Assembly: GCA_016932135.1 (NCBI GenBank)
Contig: JAFGDJ010000254.1
Coordinates: 1-34,900, forward strand
Length of the DNA stretch: 34,900 bases
DNA from: Spirochaetales bacterium
GTDB taxonomy: Bacteria; Spirochaetota; Spirochaetia; JAFGDJ01
Direction of reading: 5' to 3'
Shown: in pieces, positions 7,212 to 15,267 of the stretch
How the letters are laid out: each line of letters starts with the position of its first letter
How positions within the stretch are numbered: the first letter of the stretch is position 1
The notes under the pieces: model-generated
Databases searched by the model: none
Told to the model about the DNA's origin: nothing
The model's input: only the letters and a program-made list of their open reading frames with translations
Translations under genes and position numbers: made by a program

Positions 7212-8102
7212 TCAATTGACTCTAGGGCCGGCCGTCTTGCGGTGAAGGTACGCGGCTATCTGAGAAAAAGACAACCCCCCGGTGACATGTCCCCGGTTCA
7301 GAATTGTCAGGTTTTCGGCTCTGAAATAGGGAGCCTGGGCTTCCAGGAGAAAAAGCCGATCATACCGGGCCAGAACGGGATAGACCTTTTGATTATCCGC
7401 CGCCCGGAAGGCTTCACCGAAGTTCAGCAAGCCGCGGAGGGTTTCTCCGTGTTCCCGCCGAACCTGGGGATCGCAGGTTACCGCGTAGGAGGATGTGAGA
7501 AAGATCTCCGCCGTGTCCGTTCCGGCCAGCAGGGGCAGATAGAGATCAGCGCTGTCGTACAGCAGGGAATGCAGACAGGCTATTTCCCCCCCCAGGCTGG
7601 TACCCGCGACGCAGACGGGGGCCCGGCTCACGGATCTGAAATGCCGGATAAGTTTTTCGATAGTTAGGACCGACCCGGCGATGAGGGCTTGATACCGTTT
7701 CATATCCCTTACCGCCCCATAGTATTCTCCGTTGGTCCGGCAGAAGGGACCCTTTATCGCCGCGAGGTTGAAAGACCGCTGCCGGAAGAGCCGCCGGTTG
7801 AAGATGTTCCTGAAGCTGAAATCGAAGGAACCCTCCGCCGCTCCGTGATGGTAGATGATCAGGGGAGCCTCGGGGCCGACCCACCGGTGAATCAGTACCC
7901 CCGGATCGACAGGTATTTCCCCGCAGAACCCTTTCCCCTGCAGGTAGCCTTCTCCTGCTATCTCCGGCAGATCCACCCGGGTATCTCCGGGGAGGTCGGT
8001 AAGCCGGGAACCCTCGTACTGTTCCGAAAAATATCCCCTTCCTTTCATTGTAAGCGCTGAGAATCGAAATGCCAGTTCGTCCAGACCCGCGTGGATATTC
8101 AT
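7212..8102 (-). CDS. alpha/beta hydrolase
   Basis: This is a 296-residue alpha/beta hydrolase. The nucleophile elbow is GTSLGG (Ser169 within VCVAGTSLGGEIACLHSLL), the oxyanion region is YHHGAAEG (residues 84-91), and the likely acid and base are Asp248 (ARYDRLF) and His272 (NRGHVTGG). The layout resembles ABHD18-like cytoplasmic hydrolases. There is no signal peptide, and esterase-like activity on an unknown substrate is likely. The start at 8102 is supported by AGGAGG seven bases upstream on the minus strand; the alternative at 8123 lies before that site. It is divergent from the MFS transporter and convergent with the HEFGH protein, with no obvious functional partner. Confidence 0.85.
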   Translation of the reverse strand: MNIHAGLDELAFRFSALTMKGRGYFSEQYEGSRLTDLPGDTRVDLPEIAGEGYLQGKGFCGEIPVDPGVLIHRWVGPEAPLIIYHHGAAEGSFDFSFRNIFNRRLFRQRSFNLAAIKGPFCRTNGEYYGAVRDMKRYQALIAGSVLTIEKLIRHFRSVSRAPVCVAGTSLGGEIACLHSLLYDSADLYLPLLAGTDTAEIFLTSSYAVTCDPQVRREHGETLRGLLNFGEAFRAADNQKVYPVLARYDRLFLLEAQAPYFRAENLTILNRGHVTGGLSFSQIAAYLHRKTAGPRVN

Positions 8103-8250
8103 AGGGTTTCCTCCTCTTTTCATACATGAAGATGCCGGTGCAGTTCAAGGGCGATAGGAACCGATATTTCTTTTCTCCCTAGTTAAAAATGAGTATGTTT
8201 TCTCCACCGTTGTAGATACGGGGTTGATTCTTCCTTCAAGAGGTGTGTTC

Positions 8251-9498
8251 GTGGATACCTGGCAGCGCAGAACGGCTCTTTTTATCGGCAGCCAAAGCCT
8301 TTCTCTCTTCGGTTCGTCCCTGGTGCAGTATGCTATCAGCTGGTACATAACCCTGGAAACTCAGTCGGGGTCCATGATGACCATCGCCATTATCTGCGCC
8401 ATGTTCCCCACGTTCTTAATCTCTCCCTTCGCCGGGGTGTGGGCGGACCGGTTCGACCGGAAAAAAATCATCATCCTTTCCGACGCCGCCATAGCATTGA
8501 CCACCCTAATCGCCGCCCTGGTGTTCATCGCCGGTTATCGGCCGTACTGGATTCTCTTCGCGGCCCTGGTAATCCGGGCCCTGGGGGCCGGTATCCAGAC
8601 CCCCGCCGTCTCGGCCCTTCTCCCGTCCCTGGTTCCCCTGGATAAGCTGATGAGGGTCAACGGTATCTTCGGAAGCCTTCAATCCTTTATCATGCTTATC
8701 TCTCCCATGGCCAGCGCAGCTCTACTTTCCCTGGCGTCCATCGAAGCGATATTCTTCGTCGATGTGGTTACCGCCTTCTTTGCTATTGTTATTCTGGCTT
8801 TTTTTCTGCGGGTACCGGTTCCCTCATCCCCGGGGCAGAAGAGGGAGCTCAGTTATTTTCACGACATGAAAGCGGGGTTTCTCTATGTGGCGGAACACCC
8901 GTTTATAAAACGTTTCTTTCTGTTTACGGCAGCCTATTTTTTCTTCTGCGCCCCGGTGTCCTTTCTTACGCCTCTGCAGGTAACCAGGAATTTCGGGCCG
9001 GACGTCTGGAGGCTCACCGCCATCGAGGTGGCTTTCTCCGTGGGGATGATAGCCGGAGGAGCCGTTATCGCCGCCTGGGGGGGCTTCAAAAACAGGATCT
9101 ACACCATGACCTTTTCGGCTTTCCTCATGGGGGTTTTTACCGTAGCCCTGGGAGTCATCCCCTGGTTTGTTCCCTATTGCGCAGTGATGGTGCTCTTCGG
9201 TTTCATTATGCCCGCCTTGAATACCCCGGCTACCGTGGTCTTACAGGAAAAGGTGGAAGAAGTCTTTTTAGGCAGGGTCTTCGGTGTCATGACCATGATT
9301 TCCACGGTGATGATGCCTCTGGGGATGGTTATCTTCGGCCCCATGGCGGACCGGATAAGGATAGAATATCTTCTGATAGGCAGCGGAATTATCCTTTCAC
9401 TTCTTTCCCTGCTGATGGGTTCCAATACCACCCTGGTGAGAGAGGGCCTGCCGCCGGTGCTGAAGGACTCCCCGGCGACCGTCGATCTTGAGGGTTAG
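8251..9498 (+). CDS. MFS transporter, EntS/macrolide-efflux (MFS_3) type
   Basis: This is an inner-membrane major facilitator of about 415 residues with about 12 hydrophobic helices. The loop 2-3 signature is GVWADRFDRKK (about residues 62-72). The order of helices and the MTIAIICAMFPTFLISPFAGVWADR segment are typical of drug or siderophore exporters of the EntS/MefA group. The probable start is GTG at 8251, preceded by AAGAGG; in-frame TTG at 8224 and GTG at 8245 are possible. The physiological substrate is unknown. Its TAG stop overlaps the TAA stop of the convergent amidase, leaving no room for a terminator between them. Confidence 0.87.
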   Translation: MDTWQRRTALFIGSQSLSLFGSSLVQYAISWYITLETQSGSMMTIAIICAMFPTFLISPFAGVWADRFDRKKIIILSDAAIALTTLIAALVFIAGYRPYWILFAALVIRALGAGIQTPAVSALLPSLVPLDKLMRVNGIFGSLQSFIMLISPMASAALLSLASIEAIFFVDVVTAFFAIVILAFFLRVPVPSSPGQKRELSYFHDMKAGFLYVAEHPFIKRFFLFTAAYFFFCAPVSFLTPLQVTRNFGPDVWRLTAIEVAFSVGMIAGGAVIAAWGGFKNRIYTMTFSAFLMGVFTVALGVIPWFVPYCAVMVLFGFIMPALNTPATVVLQEKVEEVFLGRVFGVMTMISTVMMPLGMVIFGPMADRIRIEYLLIGSGIILSLLSLLMGSNTTLVREGLPPVLKDSPATVDLEG

Positions 9499-10805
9499 AG
9501 TATTTCTTTCCCCGCCGGTAAAAGAGACTCCGTCATACCGGCCAGCTCCAGGAGTTCCTCATCCTGCCCGAAATCGCCTACCAGCTGGATTCCCAGGGGC
9601 AGCCCCTCCGGGGTTACCGCCGCGGGAAGGGTTGCCGTGGGAACTCCCGCGTAGGTCCAGGGGAGGTTCATCAGCGGCGACCCGGTGCTCTCCAGTCCCC
9701 GGGGGGCGGCGGACAGAGAGGCCGGTGTAAGCAGGGCCGCGGCTCCTTCGGTCGACAGCAGTGCTCCGACTTTTTCCCGCAGCAGGAATCTTCCCGCGCG
9801 GGCGTGTTTCAACTCCTCGTTTCCAATCCGTTCTCCTAAGTAGATAAGTTCCCTGCTGACCTCCGAGTAAGAATCCGAGTAGCGTTCAAACCATCTTTGG
9901 TGGGCGTCGGCGAACTCCCGGGCGGTCATCCGGCGGTGCGTGTCGTTGATCTCCTTGATGTGTTTGAAGAAGGATACCCGTTTCAGCCGTATTCCGGCGT
10001 CTTCCAGCCGCTGAGCCGTCAGACTTACCGCCCGCAAGACCTCTTCCGAGGCCTGGGCGGAGTATGAATCCTCTAAAAAGAGTATTGTCTTTCTCTGCCC
10101 CTCTTCGGGCCGGGGCAGGGGGTTCCATGAATCCAGGAGAACCTCCGCAGCGGCCCGGACGGAAAAGGTGTCCGCCGCCAGAAGGCCCACGTGATCCGCC
10201 GAGGCGGAGTAGGGGACAACCCCCTCCCGGGAGACCCGGCCGAAACTGGGCTTGAAGCCCGTGATGCCGCAGAAGGCCGCCGGGCGGTTGATAGAACCGA
10301 TGGTCTGGGAACCCAGGGCCAGGGGACAGAGGCCGGCGCTTACCGCCGCGGCGGATCCGCTGCTGGAACCCCCGGGGGTGTGCTCCAGGTTCCAGGGGTT
10401 CCGGGTAGGGCCCGGATGGAAATAGGCGAACTCCGTGGTGACGGTTTTACCCAGGATGAGGGCTCCGGCGTTTTTCAGCCGGGTAACCGAAACCGCTTCA
10501 GGTCCGGCAAAGGTCTCCGGCGGCAGGAGAGAACCGGCCCGGGTTTCCAACCCCTCGGCCCGGAAGATATCCTTCACTCCCACGGGTACGCCGAAAAGAC
10601 CGGGCCGGGAAGAGGGGTTCGGGTAACGGCAAAAGAGCTCTTCCAGGTCCTTGAGGACCCTCCGGCGGCGGTCCGGCTCGGGAAGAAAGGCGTGGATCCG
10701 GGGTTCCACCGTCTCCAGGCGGTCCAGGGCGGCGGTCACCCGGTTACGGAGAGCCGAGTCGGAGAGACCGCGAAAGCCGCTGAGGGATACCGGGGCATGG
10801 TACAT
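9495..10805 (-). CDS. amidase signature family enzyme
   Basis: This is a 436-residue amidase-signature hydrolase with a visible Ser-Ser-Lys triad: Lys78 in GVPVGVKDIF, cis-Ser147 in HTPGGSSSGSAAAV, and the nucleophile Ser171 in GSQTIGSINRPAAFCG. The last motif has the TIGS variant of the usual TGGS, which occurs in a subgroup of the family. Members hydrolyse carboxamides or ureido compounds (for example indoleacetamide, allophanate, malonamate); the substrate is not readable here. Its ATG overlaps the TGA of the upstream CoA-transferase by one base (TGATG on the minus strand), so translation is probably coupled. The pair may process an amide whose acid is then handled as a CoA thioester. Confidence 0.9.
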   Translation of the reverse strand: MYHAPVSLSGFRGLSDSALRNRVTAALDRLETVEPRIHAFLPEPDRRRRVLKDLEELFCRYPNPSSRPGLFGVPVGVKDIFRAEGLETRAGSLLPPETFAGPEAVSVTRLKNAGALILGKTVTTEFAYFHPGPTRNPWNLEHTPGGSSSGSAAAVSAGLCPLALGSQTIGSINRPAAFCGITGFKPSFGRVSREGVVPYSASADHVGLLAADTFSVRAAAEVLLDSWNPLPRPEEGQRKTILFLEDSYSAQASEEVLRAVSLTAQRLEDAGIRLKRVSFFKHIKEINDTHRRMTAREFADAHQRWFERYSDSYSEVSRELIYLGERIGNEELKHARAGRFLLREKVGALLSTEGAAALLTPASLSAAPRGLESTGSPLMNLPWTYAGVPTATLPAAVTPEGLPLGIQLVGDFGQDEELLELAGMTESLLPAGKEIL

Positions 10806-11992
10806 CAGGTCACTCCTTCTTCCTTAAAGGCGACGATCTCTTCACCGGTATAACCCAAGGCTGTCAGTACTTCTTCGGTGTGTTCCCCCAGTTCCGGCAC
10901 CCGGGGCCGGGTCACGCGGTCTTCCATATCGCTGATTTTTATGGGATTCCCGGCGATCCGCACCGGCCCGGCCACGCTGTCGTCCACTGAAACAAGCATA
11001 TTCCGGGCCAGCACCTGGGGGTGTTCCATAAGCCGGTCCACAGTATTGATGCGGCTGTGGGGGACCTGGGCTTTTTCCAGAGTTTCCTCCCATTCCCCCG
11101 CGGTTCTCCGGAGGATCAGAGGTTCCAGGATAGCGTTCAGTTCTTGCAGATGCTCCGTTCTGTCTTTATTTGTGGTAAACCGGGGGTCATGCGCCAGTTC
11201 GGGTTGTTCCAGGGCTCCACAGAAGGACTCCCACAGGCTGTCGTTGCCCACGGCGATGATGATGTATTCATCCGCCGCCCGGTAGGCCTGGAAAGGAGCG
11301 ATGGTAGGATGCCGGGTTCCCAGGGGACCCGGGGGTGTTCCCGCTACCTGGTATCGGACCAGGGCGTTTTCCAGGATAGCCACCTGGCAGTCCAGCATGG
11401 CCACGTCGATCTTGCACCCCACTCCGGTGGACTGGCGCTGATACAGGGCTGCCATGATGCCGTTGGCGGTAAAGAGACTGGCGGTGATGTCCCCGATGGA
11501 GCAGCCCACCCGCACCGGTTCAGCCCCGGGAAGACCGGTTATACTCATCACACCCCCCTCGGCCTGGGCGAGGATGTCGTAGGCCGGTTTCCGGGAGGCA
11601 GGCCCCGTATGGCCGTAACCCGAACTGGAGGCGTAGATCAGCCGGGGATTGATCCGGTGCAGTTCATCCCATCCGAAACCAAGCTTCTCCATTACTCCGG
11701 GGCGGAAATTTTCTACCAGAATATCATGCCGGGCAACCAGACTCCTCAGGATCTCCTTTCCCTGAGGATGTTTCAGGTTCAAGGTCATACTTTTCTTACC
11801 GCGGTTGATACTGACGAAGTACAGGCTTCGTCCGTTTTTGAAAGGACCGAAGGAACGGGAATCATCCCCGGTGCCCGGGGCTTCGATCTTCAGAACCTCC
11901 GCTCCCAGGTCCTGCAGCATCATGGTGCAGAACGGTCCGGCCAGAACCCGGGTCAGATCCAGCACTTTTATTCCTTCCAGGGGTATTGACAT
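10805..11992 (-). CDS. CaiB/BaiF family (class III) CoA-transferase
   Basis: This is a 395-residue class III CoA-transferase of normal length. It opens with PLEGIKVLDLTRVLAGPFCTMMLQDLGAEVLKIE and continues with NRGKKSMTLNLK and LVENFRPGVMEKLG, all family hallmarks. The catalytic aspartate is Asp168 in CSIGDITASLFTANGIMAAL, matching Asp169 of formyl-CoA transferase. The enzyme exchanges CoA between organic acids in the cytoplasm; the acids are unknown. An AGAGG site precedes the start. It is the first gene of a two-gene operon with the downstream amidase. The 280-bp AT-rich intergenic region upstream separates it from the divergent GntR genes and must hold its promoter, though I cannot assign one with confidence. 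Confidence 0.93.
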   Translation of the reverse strand: MSIPLEGIKVLDLTRVLAGPFCTMMLQDLGAEVLKIEAPGTGDDSRSFGPFKNGRSLYFVSINRGKKSMTLNLKHPQGKEILRSLVARHDILVENFRPGVMEKLGFGWDELHRINPRLIYASSSGYGHTGPASRKPAYDILAQAEGGVMSITGLPGAEPVRVGCSIGDITASLFTANGIMAALYQRQSTGVGCKIDVAMLDCQVAILENALVRYQVAGTPPGPLGTRHPTIAPFQAYRAADEYIIIAVGNDSLWESFCGALEQPELAHDPRFTTNKDRTEHLQELNAILEPLILRRTAGEWEETLEKAQVPHSRINTVDRLMEHPQVLARNMLVSVDDSVAGPVRIAGNPIKISDMEDRVTRPRVPELGEHTEEVLTALGYTGEEIVAFKEEGVT

Positions 11993-12198
11993 AGGGTACC
12001 TCTTTTTCCGATTACAATATTCTGTATTTTTTTCATTTTTTAGGAAAGTATCGAATATATATCAAAATTCAGTATCTTTTTCTATCCGAAGGTGAATCAA
12101 TTTTAACTTTTAATGTATGATAATAATATATTATGTTATTGTGTTTGTAAAAAAAGTAGAGAATAACTTGTCGTCTCTTCCGCTTCTTATATATATAG

Positions 12199-12240
12199 TT
12201 GACATCTTTCTTTGTTGGGTATAATAATATCAGACAATCA
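12199..12240 (+). promoter_or_regulatory. promoter of the GntR genes with TATCAGACAA motif (site A)
   Basis: A consensus TTGACA lies at 12199-12204. A perfect TATAAT lies at 12220-12225, but with a short 15-base spacer; TAATAA at 12222-12227 would give 17 bases. The word TATCAGACAATCA follows at 12228-12240. ATCAGACAA begins exactly 30 bases after the first base of the -35 box, the same distance as at the transporter promoter (15131/15161). A protein bound here would cover the start of transcription, so autoregulation is likely. The binder is inferred, not shown. Confidence 0.6.
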
Positions 12241-12272
12241 ATGTTGTTTTTGCTATGCATAGGCCGTAAGGA

Positions 12273-12989
12273 ATGAAGCAGGAAGATATTATTAGACAAC
12301 GAACAGTCGTCACGCAGGTCATGGAAGAGATGCGGAATCGCATAAGCTCCGGGGAATATAAGCCGGGGGAGAAGATCCCTACGGAAGCTGAATTATCACA
12401 GATGTTCGGTATCGGACGTTCTTCCATTCGTGAGGCCATTAAAATATTCAACTATCTGGGCGTGTTGAAATCGGAAACAGGAATGGGAACCAGGGTCTGT
12501 GAATCCGCCAACATTACTACCAAGGCTCTTTCCTGGGCTCTTATCGCCGGCGCAAGAACGCCTGAGGATCTACTGGAACTCCGGGATGTTATCGAGCGAC
12601 AAAGTCTGTTGCTTCTCACCCGTACATTTAAAGAAAACCCCTCCGGCGAAGAGATTATCATCCTGGAACTACAGAACATTATTCAGGACTTTCGGAAGGC
12701 CCTGGAGGCTGACTCCAAGAAGGATATCATCGAGACCGATTACAGATTTCATTACGCTATTATCAGGGGAAGCGGCAATGAAGTATTCATAAGGATATGG
12801 GAGGCCTTGAGGTTTTTTCTCCTCGATGAAATCGAAAAGGTGGAAACCCTGTTTCCGTCGGAAGACATCATTTCCGAACACCAACAGATCCTGGACGCCG
12901 TTATGTCCGGAGACGAACAGGCCGTCATTGATGTCCACAGCGGCCATATAAACGATATCATGAAGAAGCTGCTGTCGATTCAATCGTAG
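12273..12989 (+). CDS. FadR/FCD-type GntR family transcriptional regulator 1
   Basis: This is a 238-residue GntR-family regulator. The winged-helix domain (about residues 10-80) shows ISSGEYKPGEKIPTEAELSQMFGIGRSSIREAIKIFNYLGVL. The all-helical FCD ligand domain follows, with the usual metal-binding residues visible in DYRFHYAII, SEHQQILDAV and HSGHINDI. FCD regulators of this kind sense organic acids or sugar acids and usually repress catabolic operons. The ATG at 12273 is directly preceded by TAAGGA, an unusually tight ribosome site; upstream in-frame codons meet a stop. It is followed by a paralogue with closely similar HTH. Control of the downstream 15-28 kb operon is likely from context and the shared motif. 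Confidence 0.92.
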   Translation: MKQEDIIRQRTVVTQVMEEMRNRISSGEYKPGEKIPTEAELSQMFGIGRSSIREAIKIFNYLGVLKSETGMGTRVCESANITTKALSWALIAGARTPEDLLELRDVIERQSLLLLTRTFKENPSGEEIIILELQNIIQDFRKALEADSKKDIIETDYRFHYAIIRGSGNEVFIRIWEALRFFLLDEIEKVETLFPSEDIISEHQQILDAVMSGDEQAVIDVHSGHINDIMKKLLSIQS

Positions 12990-13007
12990 CGGATTCAGCA
13001 GGTGGAT

Positions 13008-13736
13008 ATGGATAACCAAAAGATATACAGGCGAACAGTTGTTGAACAGGTCATGGAACGATTTCGGGATCTTATCTCTTCGGGTGAATATAAAACCGGG
13101 GAAAAATTCCCCAAGGAGAGTATCCTTGCCGAGAGATTCGGCATCGGTCGGTCGTCGATTCGGGAAGCAGTAAAGATTCTCCACTATATTGGCGTGCTCG
13201 ATTCGAGTACCGGTCGGGGGACCTTTGTCTGTGACTGGAAGAATATCTCCGCGGAGGTCCTTTCCTGGACCTGCCTCCTGGGTGGGAAGGATTATCACGA
13301 ACTCATGGACCTCCGGTATGTCATCGAACAGCGGTGTATCAGTGTTTTAACCCGAGAGTATATAGAGAAAACCGGGAATGCCTTGGAAACGGTTGAAAAA
13401 TTAGAAACCATTGTGAATGAACTCGAAACTGCCGCGGGAAACCAGGATAAGCAGGTACTGATGAATGAGGATTTCGAATTCCATAACCTAATCATTCAGC
13501 ATAACGCCAATCCTGTCTTTTCCATGATCTATCAGATGCTGAGGTCCTTCTTTCTTGAAGTTAATAAAGAAATGTTCGTCCAGTATCAGCAGCCGCATGA
13601 CATCTTTCAGGAACACAGGACTATACTGGATTTGATAAAGAGTGGTGATGCCCGACGAGCATCTGATGAGATCTTTTTTCATACCGAAGACTCGAAGAAA
13701 CGGATAGACAGGATACTTGCACGGGGATCCGAATAA
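13008..13736 (+). CDS. FadR/FCD-type GntR family transcriptional regulator 2 (paralogue)
   Basis: This is a 242-residue GntR/FCD regulator, clearly paralogous to the preceding gene: RTVVxQVME, ISSGEYKxGEKxPxE, FGIGRSSIREAxKI and the GVL-S-TG-GT-VC stretch are shared. The FCD metal-site residues are present (DFEFHNLII, QEHRTILDL and a late FFH). The start is ATG at 13008 or the in-frame GTG at 13002; AGGTGG overlaps the latter, which slightly favours the ATG. It lies 18 bases after the first regulator, so the two are cotranscribed. Two similar subunits could form heterodimers or bind different effectors of one pathway. A possible motif copy lies just after its stop (13743-13756). Confidence 0.92.
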   Translation: MDNQKIYRRTVVEQVMERFRDLISSGEYKTGEKFPKESILAERFGIGRSSIREAVKILHYIGVLDSSTGRGTFVCDWKNISAEVLSWTCLLGGKDYHELMDLRYVIEQRCISVLTREYIEKTGNALETVEKLETIVNELETAAGNQDKQVLMNEDFEFHNLIIQHNANPVFSMIYQMLRSFFLEVNKEMFVQYQQPHDIFQEHRTILDLIKSGDARRASDEIFFHTEDSKKRIDRILARGSE

Positions 13737-13742
13737 CTATCC

Positions 13743-13756
13743 GTCTGATCTGATAC
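13743..13756 (-). promoter_or_regulatory. weak fourth copy of the TATCAGACAA-like motif
   Basis: Read on the minus strand this is GTATCAGATCAGAC. It contains TATCAGATCA (8 of 10 matches to TATCAGACAA) overlapping ATCAGAC. It lies 7 bases after the second GntR gene and upstream of the FabD-like gene. It could be chance, and I see no convincing promoter around it. Confidence 0.25.
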
Positions 13757-13884
13757 ATTGAGTAAAGATACTCTTAATTTTGCTCATTCCGTATTAGTGA
13801 AGGATGCCTGAAAAAGCGTAGGCAAATAATTGAAAAGGCCATGAGTTTTTATACTGACCATTGTTTCTTTGGAGGAATACTACT

Positions 13885-14841
13885 ATGGAAAAAACGGCAT
13901 TCGTCTTTCCCGCGCAGGGCGCACAGTATGTCGGCATGGGAAAGGAATTATACGATCATTATGAACATATTCGTTCGACCTATGATCAGGCTAATGAGAT
14001 CATGGAGATAGATATAAAGCAGATCTCCTTCACCGGCCCGAAAGAAGACCTCCAGAAGACAGAGAATACCCAACCGTGTATTCATGCTATGGAGATCGGC
14101 ATAGCAAGGCAGATAGAGTCCTTCGGTGTCGTGCCCGATATGACGGCAGGGTTCAGCCTCGGACAATACGCTTCGCTTGTGACGGCGGGAGCCTTCAGGT
14201 TTGAGGATACCCTTCAGATTTTGAGAAAGAGGGGCATTATAGTCGACTCCCATGTGCCCAGGGACATTGGGAAGATGATGGCGATTATCGGCCTTGAGGA
14301 TGATGATATTATGGACATCATCAAAGAAGCATCAAAGGTTGGTACCCTCGAGATATCTGACTATAATTGCCCCCAGGAAATCATCGTTGCCGGCCTGAAC
14401 GCAGCCGTGGAGTATGCCGATAGATTAGCCAAGGAAAAGGGAGCGCGAAAGACTGTGGTACTTCCGATCAATCAGCCCTTCCATACATCCATCCTTGATG
14501 AATCGGCGGCAGAACTGAAAAAGGAAATTATGAAAATAGATATTAGTATGCCCAGGATACCGGTTATTGAGAACGTCTATGCCAAGGTTATAGAAGCGCC
14601 CAACGAGATTCCTGGATTAATGGAACTGCATACGTCACGGTCTGTTCGATGGAGACAGTGTGTGGAAAAGATGATCGAATTGGGCGCCCGGGTCTTTCTG
14701 GAACTGGGACCCAGCGGATTGGTTACGAAATTCGTCAACAGAACCGCTGACGCCCTGGGGATTCAGGTCGAGACCTTTCATATTGAGGATTGTGAGAGTA
14801 TGGAACATTTCAGGAAGTATATAAAAGAGTCATTAGCATGA
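13885..14841 (+). CDS. FabD-like malonyl-CoA:ACP acyltransferase (orphan)
   Basis: This 318-residue protein of the FabD/acyltransferase fold keeps all key residues at nearly the E. coli FabD positions. These are Gln11 (FVFPAQGAQYVGMG), nucleophile Ser91 (AGFSLGQYASL), Arg116 (KRGIIV, the malonate carboxylate ligand) and His200 (NQPFHTSILD). FabD transfers malonyl from CoA to acyl carrier protein. No ACP, ketosynthase or other fatty-acid or polyketide gene is nearby, so the acceptor is unclear. It may handle a malonyl or other dicarboxylic acyl group in this catabolic island (a stand-alone malonyl transferase also occurs in malonate decarboxylase systems). GGAGGAA precedes the ATG at 13885. 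It lies between the regulators and the transporter operon. Confidence 0.85.
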   Translation: MEKTAFVFPAQGAQYVGMGKELYDHYEHIRSTYDQANEIMEIDIKQISFTGPKEDLQKTENTQPCIHAMEIGIARQIESFGVVPDMTAGFSLGQYASLVTAGAFRFEDTLQILRKRGIIVDSHVPRDIGKMMAIIGLEDDDIMDIIKEASKVGTLEISDYNCPQEIIVAGLNAAVEYADRLAKEKGARKTVVLPINQPFHTSILDESAAELKKEIMKIDISMPRIPVIENVYAKVIEAPNEIPGLMELHTSRSVRWRQCVEKMIELGARVFLELGPSGLVTKFVNRTADALGIQVETFHIEDCESMEHFRKYIKESLA

Positions 14842-15130
14842 ATTTGCCTTCCTGATCGATAGTGCGGGGGAATATAAATAAATGAAGGGTTGCCCTGGGA
14901 TACAATGCGGAGTTCGGTATAAGACGATCTTCTATCCACATCCCGGGAGCACCGATTCTGCTCCTTCTAATTCTTGTAATATCCAGTCTTTGCGTAGAGT
15001 TTCCGGTTATCCATCATGCTTTATATTCCAGGTATGTATAGGAACACACACCGGTATTTTCAGTACTGCTGCCCTCGATATGCTGACGAGGTGTTGAAGG
15101 GGATCGTTATGAAATTATAAGATAAAAAAG
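14842..15130 (+). other. gene-free stretch between the FabD-like gene and the transporter promoter
   Basis: I see no gene here. A 71-codon frame (14882-15097) has a Cys/Ser-rich composition unlike any family and no convincing ribosome site. A second frame on the same strand includes a leucine-rich hydrophobic run (about 14954-14985) but has no start codon and ends in TAG. The stretch could be decayed coding DNA. Immediately after it come the operon promoter and leader (15131-15267). Confidence 0.4.
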
Positions 15131-15173
15131 TTGACAAACATAATAACATGGTATATAGTTATCAGACAAACAG
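15131..15173 (+). promoter_or_regulatory. transporter-operon promoter with TATCAGACAA motif (site B)
   Basis: A perfect TTGACA (15131-15136) and TATAGT (15154-15159) are separated by exactly 17 bases, predicting a start near 15166. TATCAGACAA (15160-15169) follows at once and would cover +1. The distance from the -35 box to ATCAGACAA is 30 bases, the same as at site A. This is the best promoter in the window and should drive the 12-gene run ending at 27775. Confidence 0.75.
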
Positions 15174-15198
15174 ATTGAGTTAATAATCACGCAGAGAG

Positions 15199-15242
15199 AA
15201 TAATTTTCCAAATTATTTTGGTTCGATCTCTTTTACAGAGAT
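15199..15242 (+). repeat. two consecutive hairpins in the 5' leader of the transporter operon
   Basis: The first is AATAATTT / AAATTATT (15199-15206 and 15210-15217) with a 3-base TCC loop. The second is ATCTCT / AGAGAT (15226-15231 and 15237-15242) with a 5-base loop. Both lie between the predicted transcription start and the ribosome site AAGGAGGT (15256-15263). They are AT-rich and modest in strength, with no clear terminator U-run. They may stabilise the message or be chance. Confidence 0.45.
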
Positions 15243-15267
15243 AGCTATAGTTGTTAAGGAGGTTTCA

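Noticed and set aside
7190-7225. Inverted CTAGAG / CTCTAG between the HEFGH and hydrolase genes as a bidirectional terminator
   Set aside because: The stem is only 6 bp around a 24-base loop, with no T-tract on either strand.
11021-11989. A 322-codon open frame antisense to the CoA-transferase gene
   Set aside because: It mirrors the codon pattern of a well-supported CaiB-family gene and shows no family similarity.
12123-12134. A 12-bp AT palindrome (ATAATATATTAT) as an operator
   Set aside because: Such short pure-AT palindromes are expected by chance in this very AT-rich gap, and it is not placed against a recognisable promoter.
12069-12299. A 76-codon minus-strand frame in the AT-rich gap before the GntR genes
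   Set aside because: Its Lys/Tyr/Ile-rich composition is what random AT-rich DNA gives. It overlaps the GntR promoter and has no family similarity.
14882-15097. A 71-codon plus-strand frame between the FabD-like gene and the transporter operon
   Set aside because: It has odd Cys/Ser/Pro composition, no recognisable domain and a distant purine run instead of a proper ribosome site. It could be a decayed gene, but nothing proves it.
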